Below, in pieces: positions 58,736-64,000 of a stretch of DNA of 64,000 nt (its first letter is position 1; each line of letters begins with the position of its first letter). This DNA is from Enterococcus sp. 9E7_DIV0242 (GTDB taxonomy: Bacteria; Bacillota; Bacilli; Lactobacillales; Enterococcaceae). The stretch is from assembly GCF_002140975.2 (NCBI RefSeq), contig NZ_CP147247.1, forward strand, positions 2,729,001 to 2,793,000, written 5' to 3'. The position numbers and the translations under genes were made by a program. The notes beneath the pieces were generated by a model. It saw only the letters and a program-made list of their open reading frames with translations, was not told where the DNA came from and did not search any database.

Positions 58736-59077
58736 ATGACAGCAAGAGCAGATAGACAAGGACCGCACAGAGTAGCCTTTGAGAAGAATAAGAAGAGACT
58801 ACTCAAGACAGAGAACACCTGTGGTATATGTGGGCACCCAATAGATAAACGATTGAAGTCTCCTGATCCAATGTCAGCGGTGGTCGATCATATAGTACCA
58901 GTCAGCAAAGGTGGGCATCCATCGGACATTGCTAACCTGCAGCTCGCTCATTGGACATGCAACAGACAGAAGTCTGACAAACTATTCAACAACAAGCAAC
59001 AAGAACAACAAGGAACAAAAGTATTAGGTAATAGGAACTTACCACAATCAATTGATTGGTCTTCTTATTCATCGTAG
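58736..59077 (+). CDS. HNH endonuclease (packaging-associated)
   Basis: 113 residues; GGAGAGGAGAAAACCAG precedes the ATG. Zinc-HNH motif: NTCGICGHPIDKRLKSPDPM, VVDHIVPVSKGGHPSDIANL and QLAHWTCNRQKSDKL. HNH proteins encoded next to terminase and portal genes are known to take part in cos-type DNA packaging by assisting cohesive-end cutting. It is the first gene of the late block. A GC-rich cos-like stretch follows 40 bp after it. Confidence 0.9.
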   Translation: MTARADRQGPHRVAFEKNKKRLLKTENTCGICGHPIDKRLKSPDPMSAVVDHIVPVSKGGHPSDIANLQLAHWTCNRQKSDKLFNNKQQEQQGTKVLGNRNLPQSIDWSSYSS

Positions 59078-59111
59078 AAGTCCATGATTAAGGACAAGAG
59101 CGACGAGAAAT

Positions 59112-59150
59112 AGACAGGGGGGTACTACCCTACCCGCGCTTGCGGCCGAG
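59112..59150. other. GC-rich, cos-like region between HNH and portal genes
   Basis: ACAGGGGGGTACTACCCTAC is followed by CCGCGCTTGCGG. It contains the palindrome GGGTA-C-TACCC (59120-59130) and the small hairpin CCGC-GCTT-GCGG (59134-59145), in otherwise A/T-rich phage DNA. Cohesive-end sites beside HNH genes often look like this. Assignment is inference. Confidence 0.4.
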
Positions 59151-59205
59151 GTTCACGCCGTCACTGTACATATTTTCTCGCGCGACATTGAAAGGAGCTG
59201 AAAAA

Positions 59206-60435
59206 GTGGAAGAAAAAGGTATTGGATATCTAAGAACAAAGCTGAATTCACGCAAAAAAAGAGTGGATATGCGTTATGAGCAATACGCTATGAAATACAC
59301 TGATCCATTAATGGGCGTTACTATTCCCGAAGAAATAAGAATACGCTATCGATCGATTTTAGGTTGGTGTGCTAAAGGCGTAGACAGCTTAGCGGATCGT
59401 TTGGTATTTCGTGAATTTACGAATGACGATTTTATGGTAAATGAAATTTTCCAAGATAATAACCCGGACGTATTTTTTGACAGTGTTGTTCTATCTGCGC
59501 TAATCGCTTCTTGTAGTTTTGTCTATATCTCACAAGGAGAAGATGGCAACGTAAGGCTGCAAGTCATCGAAGCAAGCAATGCGACTGGGATAATTGATCC
59601 TATCACGGGGCTGTTAACAGAAGGTTATGCTGTATTGGATAGAGATGACAAAGGAGCGCCAATTTCGGAAGCGCATTTTTTACCCGGAAAGACAATTTAT
59701 TACATTGACGATAAAGAGGCTTCAACAATCGAAAGCAACGTTCCGCATCCGCTGCTAGTGCCTATCATTCATCGCCCGGATGCAGTTAGACCTTTTGGGC
59801 GTTCTCGCATTACACGAGCCGGGATGTACTATCAACGCTATGCTAAACGAACGTTAGAGCGCGCAGATATCACAGCAGAATTTTACTCGTTTCCGCAAAA
59901 ATGGGTAGTCGGGTTGAGTAGTGAGTCTGAGCCATTGGATAGTTGGAGAGCTACAGTTACAAGTATGCTGCAGTTTACCCAAGACGAGAACGGGGAATCT
60001 CCGAAGTTAGGACAGTTCACAACGTCAAGCATGACACCATTTACCGAGCAATTAAAGACTGCTGCTGCTGGGTTTGCAGGAGAAGCAGGGCTAACATTAG
60101 ATGACTTGGGGTTTGTGTCTGACAATCCGTCCAGCGTTGAAGCAATCAAGGCGAGTCATGAGAATTTACGACTTGCCGGACGGAAAGCACAACGTAGTCT
60201 AGGTTCCGGTTTATTGAATGTCGCCTATATAGCAGCTTGCTTAAGAGATGACCACCCATTTGCAAGAAGCCAATTTATGAATACAAAGCCGAAATGGGAG
60301 CCTCTTTTTGAAGCAGACGCGAATACATTAGGTCTTGTTGGAGATGGAGCAGTCAAACTTAATCAAGCTGTTCCGGGGTATGTAAATGGCGAGACAATTA
60401 GAGACCTAACAGGGTTGAAAGGAGCTGATGGTTAA
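59206..60435 (+). CDS. Phage portal protein (SPP1 gp6-like)
   Basis: GTG 59206 follows AAAGGAGCTGAAAAA; the longer frame to 59140 includes the GC-rich non-coding region. 409 residues beginning VEEKGIGYLRTKLNSRKKRV. Characteristic portal features: MRYEQYAMKYTDPLMGVTIP, a beta wing (FVYISQGEDGNVRLQVIEAS), PHPLLVPIIHRPDAVRPFGR and the crown helices SSVEAIKASHENLRLAGRKA. Twelve copies should form the DNA gate of the head and dock the terminase. Its stop overlaps the next ATG (TAATG), so the MuF head protein is made in step with it. Confidence 0.88.
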   Translation: MEEKGIGYLRTKLNSRKKRVDMRYEQYAMKYTDPLMGVTIPEEIRIRYRSILGWCAKGVDSLADRLVFREFTNDDFMVNEIFQDNNPDVFFDSVVLSALIASCSFVYISQGEDGNVRLQVIEASNATGIIDPITGLLTEGYAVLDRDDKGAPISEAHFLPGKTIYYIDDKEASTIESNVPHPLLVPIIHRPDAVRPFGRSRITRAGMYYQRYAKRTLERADITAEFYSFPQKWVVGLSSESEPLDSWRATVTSMLQFTQDENGESPKLGQFTTSSMTPFTEQLKTAAAGFAGEAGLTLDDLGFVSDNPSSVEAIKASHENLRLAGRKAQRSLGSGLLNVAYIAACLRDDHPFARSQFMNTKPKWEPLFEADANTLGLVGDGAVKLNQAVPGYVNGETIRDLTGLKGADG

Positions 60436-61979
60436 TGGTTCAGGATGTTGTACCGGACCTCTTAGAATCTATTGAAAGTCAGTTTGACATCCGAGCCTCA
60501 AACAGTGCCAACTTAAAAAAAGCTGTAGCTATGTTGAAAGAAAATAAGGCAACGTATCTCGATGTGAACGGATTTGCGATTGAGGTAGGCGACATACTAG
60601 CTGATGTTTTAGCGAAAAATCTTACTGCTGCCAGCTTACCGGATGGGAAAATGCACTATAACATTGCTGACAGGCTGCTAAACCCGACTATGAAGAAAAA
60701 TCACGATTTAATTTCTGGCTTTGCTTATGATGTACAAACTCAACTTAACCAAAATGCAAATTTGAGGTTAAAAGCACAGGTTCCAGAATTAAATCAGGAT
60801 CGTATCGATGGAATTGTGAACCGTGTTTCTTCTGAGGATGATTTTGAGGCGATCAAGTGGATTCTTGATGATCCTATAGTAAATTTTAGTCAGAGTATCG
60901 TGGATGATTCCATCGAAAAAAACGCGAGCTTTCAATCTAGGTCAGGACTCAAACCGAAGATAACTCGCAGAGTATCAGGTCACGCCTGTAAGTGGTGTCA
61001 GAAACTTGCTGGATCATATGACTATGAGGATGCGCCGGATGATATTTACCGCAGACATGAACGTTGTCACTGTACAGTAGAATACGATCCAGGCGACGGA
61101 AGAAAGCAAGACGTATGGTCGAAGTTTTGGAGGAACTCGAAGAAGAAAGAAGAAAAAGAAAATCGAAAGAATCTTAATGCAAAAGACGACAAAACATTGA
61201 GAACCGAAGCGCTAAAGAGACGTATAAGAGATATTAATATCAAGACGGCTACACCTCACGAGTTAATCAGCATAGGGGAACAAGTGAATGACCTGTATAA
61301 AATCGATAGCTTATTAGGGGATAAAGAGAAATTAACCGAAATATTCAGTAATTTCAGGCCAATGTCAGGCAAAATACCAAAAGAAACATGGTATAATAGG
61401 TCTAACAAAACAGTTAAAGCCCAGCTAGAGGAAGCATTTTCCTATTATCCGAAAGATTGGGCAGATTTGCTAGAACAAAATAATCAAAGATTATTTGCAG
61501 GAAAGACAAATAGAGGTTTTTTCTCCGGAGAATTACGCAATTCTAGCGGCAGGCAGCTACTGAGAGGGGCAAGGCCGGGGGAAGGTTTGAGCATTTATGC
61601 TGATGGCACGAGGAAAACGACTGCTTATCATGAAATAGGTCACTTGGTGGAACATCTTAATCCTGATTTGTTGCGAATAAGCAAAGAGTTTGTCGCATAT
61701 AGAACTGAGGGAGAAGCCAAAACTAGTCTTACGGAAATATTTCCTAAATTTGGCTATAGATACAGCGAATATGCTAAACGAGATAATTTCATAAGCCCAT
61801 ATATTGGGAAAGAATATCAATACGCCAGCGAAGTATTAAGTATGGGGCTAGAAAGTATATACGAACCCGGCAACGGACAACTTTTTGAGATCAGCAAAGA
61901 TGATGTATGGTTTTATAAAAGTATAGCGGACGATCCGGAGTATTTAAATTTGATTATTGGAATGATATTGAAAGGATGA
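60435..61979 (+). CDS. MuF-type minor head protein fused to a zinc metallopeptidase domain (candidate MuF toxin)
   Basis: 514 residues. The N-terminal about 235 residues are a MuF-like head protein: helical start, then RVSGHACKWCQKLAGSYDYE and RHERCHCTVEYDPG (paired CxxC and CxC, about 186-221). From about 235 a charged linker (KKKEEKENRKNLNAKDDKTL) leads into an unrelated C-terminal domain (about 300-514) with SGELRNSSGRQLLRGARPGE and the zincin motif TTAYHEIGHLVEHLNP (H399-E400-x2-H403). A later SEVLSMGLESIYE (Glu466) could be the third zinc ligand. MuF fusions to toxin domains are a known class in temperate phages, delivered with the particle. That this one is a toxin is inferred. Confidence 0.82.
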   Translation: MVQDVVPDLLESIESQFDIRASNSANLKKAVAMLKENKATYLDVNGFAIEVGDILADVLAKNLTAASLPDGKMHYNIADRLLNPTMKKNHDLISGFAYDVQTQLNQNANLRLKAQVPELNQDRIDGIVNRVSSEDDFEAIKWILDDPIVNFSQSIVDDSIEKNASFQSRSGLKPKITRRVSGHACKWCQKLAGSYDYEDAPDDIYRRHERCHCTVEYDPGDGRKQDVWSKFWRNSKKKEEKENRKNLNAKDDKTLRTEALKRRIRDINIKTATPHELISIGEQVNDLYKIDSLLGDKEKLTEIFSNFRPMSGKIPKETWYNRSNKTVKAQLEEAFSYYPKDWADLLEQNNQRLFAGKTNRGFFSGELRNSSGRQLLRGARPGEGLSIYADGTRKTTAYHEIGHLVEHLNPDLLRISKEFVAYRTEGEAKTSLTEIFPKFGYRYSEYAKRDNFISPYIGKEYQYASEVLSMGLESIYEPGNGQLFEISKDDVWFYKSIADDPEYLNLIIGMILKG

Positions 61980-61985
61980 TAAACG

Positions 61986-62228
61986 ATGAATGAAGTTGAC
62001 AAGCTTTTCAAAGAAGCGGATACGCTAAAACAGAATTATCGGAATCATTTCAATATGGATATTCCAGACAATATAATAGGCTGGTGGAATCCGTTAAACA
62101 TAGCTGACCATCCAGAAGAATTGGAAGCAGGTATAAAGGCTATGGCCGAGGATGTTCAGCAAGCTATTGATACGAATACACCCATTGAAGAAATTCCAAT
62201 CGAATCATGGGAAAAAATAATTTTCTAA
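61986..62228 (+). CDS. Small acidic protein after the MuF-metallopeptidase gene (candidate immunity protein)
   Basis: 80 residues, MNEVDKLFKEADTLKQNYRN to EIPIESWEKIIF, strongly acidic, 6 bp downstream of the MuF fusion and with AAAGGATGATAAACG as ribosome site. A terminator follows at once, so the two form one cassette inside the head operon. It does not resemble small terminase, head-tail or scaffold proteins. Position, size and charge fit a cognate immunity protein of the metallopeptidase; this is inference without homology. Confidence 0.65.
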   Translation: MNEVDKLFKEADTLKQNYRNHFNMDIPDNIIGWWNPLNIADHPEELEAGIKAMAEDVQQAIDTNTPIEEIPIESWEKIIF

Positions 62229-62257
62229 GCGCTCAGCGAAAGCTAAGTGCTTTTTTT
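62227..62257 (+). terminator. Intrinsic terminator after the acidic protein gene
   Basis: AAGCGCTCAGC and GCTAAGTGCTT around a GAAA tetraloop (one mismatch, one G-U), then seven T residues including stem bases. Confidence 0.75.
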
Positions 62258-62307
62258 GTACCCAGCGATAGGGTTACCATGCTGAACAGGATTGAAAGGG
62301 GTAAGCT

Positions 62308-63717
62308 ATGACTACTAAAGTGCGATTTGGTAATCAGCATCCTACTCAATCGGTAATTATTCCATACGAACACAGTCTATGTCAAAAAGCGATAGGCTAT
62401 TATGAAAAAACTGGTCGTAAATGTTACGAGTGGCAGCTAAATTTATTAGAACCTATTATGGCAATTGATGACGACGGCTTGTGGGTACACCAAAAATACG
62501 GTTTTTCAATTCCGCGGCGAAATGGTAAAACAGAAATAGTATATATGGTTGAACTTTGGGCACTAGAAGAGGGATTAAACACTCTGCATACAGCGCACAG
62601 AATTAGCACGTCTCATTCTTCATTCGAAAAGATGAAAAAGTATCTTGAAGATATGGGCTATGTCGAAGGCGAGGATTTTAATTCTATAAAAGCCAAAGGG
62701 CAGGAACGCTTAGAACTGTATAAGAGCGGAGGGGTTATCCAATTCCGTACTAGAACATCATCAGGTGGGCTGGGTGAAGGATTTGATTTGCTAGTTATTG
62801 ACGAAGCTCAAGAGTACACAACAGAGCAAGAATCAGCGTTGAAGTACACGGTCACTGATAGCGACAATCCTATGACGATCATGTGTGGTACACCACCGAC
62901 ACCAGTTTCTAGTGGAACTGTATTTACTAGTTATCGGGAAAAAATCCTGTTTGGGCAGGGGAAATATTCTGGTTGGGCTGAATGGTCAGTTGATGAAGAA
63001 AAAGACATTAATGATATAGAAGCTTGGTACAACTCTAATCCATCGATGGGCTATCATTTAAATGAACGTAAGATAGAGGCGGAGCTAGGCGAGGATAAGC
63101 TTGATCATAACGTTCAACGTCTTGGTTATTGGCCTAAATACAATCAAAAATCAGCTATTTCAGAAACTGAGTGGCAAGCGTTGAAAGTTAAAGCTTTGCC
63201 AAGCTTAAAAGGTCCATTGCATGTTGGTATAAAGTACGGTAACGATGGCGCGAATGTTTCTATGAGCATTGCGGTGCGTACCCTGTCAGGAAAAATCTTT
63301 GTTGAATCGATCGATTGTCAATCTGTACGGAATGGGAATCAATGGATCATTAACTTTCTAAAAAATGCAGATGTTGCGAGTGTGGCGATTGACGGAGCGG
63401 CTGGACAAAACATTCTTTCAAGTGAAATGAAAGATTTTAAACTGAAACCGCCGATTTTACCAAAAGTTTCAGAAATCATCGCTGCAAACTCAGCATGGGA
63501 GCAGGGAATATTCCAAAAGGGTATCTGTCACACGGATCAACCGTCGCTCACTGCAGTAGTAACCAACTCCGAAAAACGAAACATTGGTACGAACGGCGGT
63601 TTTGGGTATAAGTCACAGTTTGATGATATGGACATTAGTTTAATGGATAGTGCTTTATTAGCACATTGGGCTTGCAGCAATGTTAAGCCTAAGAAAAAAC
63701 AACAAGTTAGGTATTAA
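62308..63717 (+). CDS. terL: Terminase large subunit
   Basis: 469 residues; AAAGGGGTAAGCT precedes the ATG. The ATPase domain has Walker A in YGFSIPRRNGKTEIVYMVEL (about 68-87), Walker B in LLVIDEAQEYTTEQESALKY (about 168-187) and coupling motif TIMCGTPPTP. The nuclease domain follows (about 300-469: GIKYGNDGANVSMSIAVRTL, VASVAIDGAAGQNILSSEMK, ISLMDSALLAHWACS). It packs DNA through the portal. Its position after the portal and MuF genes, rather than before them, is unusual. No TerS precedes it. Confidence 0.92.
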   Translation: MTTKVRFGNQHPTQSVIIPYEHSLCQKAIGYYEKTGRKCYEWQLNLLEPIMAIDDDGLWVHQKYGFSIPRRNGKTEIVYMVELWALEEGLNTLHTAHRISTSHSSFEKMKKYLEDMGYVEGEDFNSIKAKGQERLELYKSGGVIQFRTRTSSGGLGEGFDLLVIDEAQEYTTEQESALKYTVTDSDNPMTIMCGTPPTPVSSGTVFTSYREKILFGQGKYSGWAEWSVDEEKDINDIEAWYNSNPSMGYHLNERKIEAELGEDKLDHNVQRLGYWPKYNQKSAISETEWQALKVKALPSLKGPLHVGIKYGNDGANVSMSIAVRTLSGKIFVESIDCQSVRNGNQWIINFLKNADVASVAIDGAAGQNILSSEMKDFKLKPPILPKVSEIIAANSAWEQGIFQKGICHTDQPSLTAVVTNSEKRNIGTNGGFGYKSQFDDMDISLMDSALLAHWACSNVKPKKKQQVRY

Positions 63718-63746
63718 GCGACTCTATTTTAGAGCCGCTTTTTTAA
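63716..63746 (+). terminator. Intrinsic terminator or attenuator after terL
   Basis: AAGCGACTCT / AGAGCCGCTT (one mismatch) with loop ATTTT, then TTTT. Head genes continue, so it may only attenuate. Confidence 0.65.
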
Positions 63747-63795
63747 TACAAAAAATTACCGAGACAGCCGGGTAAGCTGGGAAAGGATTTTTATT

Positions 63796-64000
63796 ATGTC
63801 AGAATTTAAAGCAATTGAAACGCAAGAGGAACTGGACCGAATTATCCAGGACAGATTGACTCGTCAAAAGGAATCATTAGAAAAACAATTTTCCGATTAC
63901 GAGGAAATCAAAACACGCAATGCGGATTTAGAAAAACAGGTTGGTACATTGCAAACGGCTATTGAAGAATCGAAAACAAGCGCTGCAGATTACGACAAAC
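63796..64000 (+). CDS. Phage capsid scaffolding protein (partial, runs off right edge)
   Basis: The frame from ATG 63796 (GGGAAAGGATTTTTATT ahead) is open to the end: MSEFKAIETQEELDRIIQDR, LTRQKESLEKQFSDYEEIKT, NADLEKQVGTLQTAIEES. The short acidic start followed by a long coiled coil with the RLTRQ element is typical of DUF4355/GP20-type scaffold proteins, which guide capsid assembly and are followed by the major capsid gene. The rest is outside the window. Confidence 0.75.
   Translation, partial: MSEFKAIETQEELDRIIQDRLTRQKESLEKQFSDYEEIKTRNADLEKQVGTLQTAIEESKTSAADYDK

Larger units (their letters stand above)
41037..64000. mobile_element. Prophage (left part; lysogeny, replication, packaging and head genes)
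   Basis: A continuous set of phage genes: leftward integrase-repressor block, then rightward early, replication, methyltransferase, late regulator and head genes up to the right edge. Genome type is that of a temperate Lactobacillales siphovirus. The right attachment site, tail and lysis genes lie outside. It carries an IS21 insertion in its recombinase gene. Confidence 0.95.

Noticed and set aside
1..64000. CRISPR arrays, rRNA operons and ordinary tRNA genes
   Set aside because: No spaced direct repeats of CRISPR type and no complete cloverleaf or rRNA sequence seen; the only tRNA-like element is the T-arm minihelix at 58597-58643.

Overview
The window looks like a low-GC Firmicutes chromosome of the order Lactobacillales, most likely an Enterococcus or a close relative. 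This rests on gene content (pgsA/rodZ/yfmF-yfmH-ymfI cluster, serC-serA-DUF1015, proBA, secreted RICIN/C39 protein, YfhO, ISL3 and IS21 elements), strong AGGAGG-type ribosome binding sites and A/T-rich intergenic DNA. I name no species. Roughly 1-41 kb is chromosomal, and 41 kb to the right edge is the left part of an integrated siphovirus-type prophage whose right end lies outside the window.

1-8.1 kb: a catabolic operon. A divergent PucR-type regulator (cut by the left edge) faces a fused FdrA-YlbE protein, a DUF2877 (YlbF) protein, an MFS carrier, a carbamate kinase and a dicarboxylate/amino-acid:cation symporter-like carrier. In E. coli fdrA/ylbE/ylbF (allFGH) form oxamic transcarbamylase, and a carbamate kinase turns its carbamoyl phosphate into ATP, so this reads as an oxamate/ureide-type carbamoyl fermentation operon. 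A consensus-matching cre site between regulator and operon suggests CcpA control.

8.1-41 kb: housekeeping and accessory chromosomal genes: an IS3 remnant, an AarF/UbiB kinase-like protein, a candidate small RNA, an alkyltransferase-like protein, YfhO, a PRD-only regulator, a MerR regulator and a GNAT enzyme, HisJ, proBA, the serC-serA-DUF1015 operon, a secreted lectin-repeat/C39-peptidase protein, a lipoprotein, MscL, the YfmF/YfmH/YmfI-RodZ-PgsA cluster (split by a complete ISL3-family element with an 8-bp target duplication), a DacA-type carboxypeptidase, a VOC protein with an operator-like palindrome, and a patatin-like phospholipase.

41-64 kb: prophage. Leftward: integrase, a DUF5067-type lipoprotein, ImmA/IrrE peptidase and CI-like repressor. 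Rightward: Cro-like protein, early genes, a Sak-type single-strand annealing protein gene broken by a complete IS21-family element (5-bp target duplication; removing the element and one duplication restores the frame), HNH proteins, replisome organizer with internal repeats, SSB, many small ORFs, two orphan DNA methyltransferases, a RinA/ArpU-type late regulator, a structured RNA candidate with a tRNA-like T-arm, HNH, portal, a MuF head protein carrying a zinc-metallopeptidase C-terminus followed by a small acidic protein (candidate toxin/immunity pair), terminase large subunit and the start of a scaffold gene. The gene order portal-MuF-terminase is unusual and no small terminase is recognisable.
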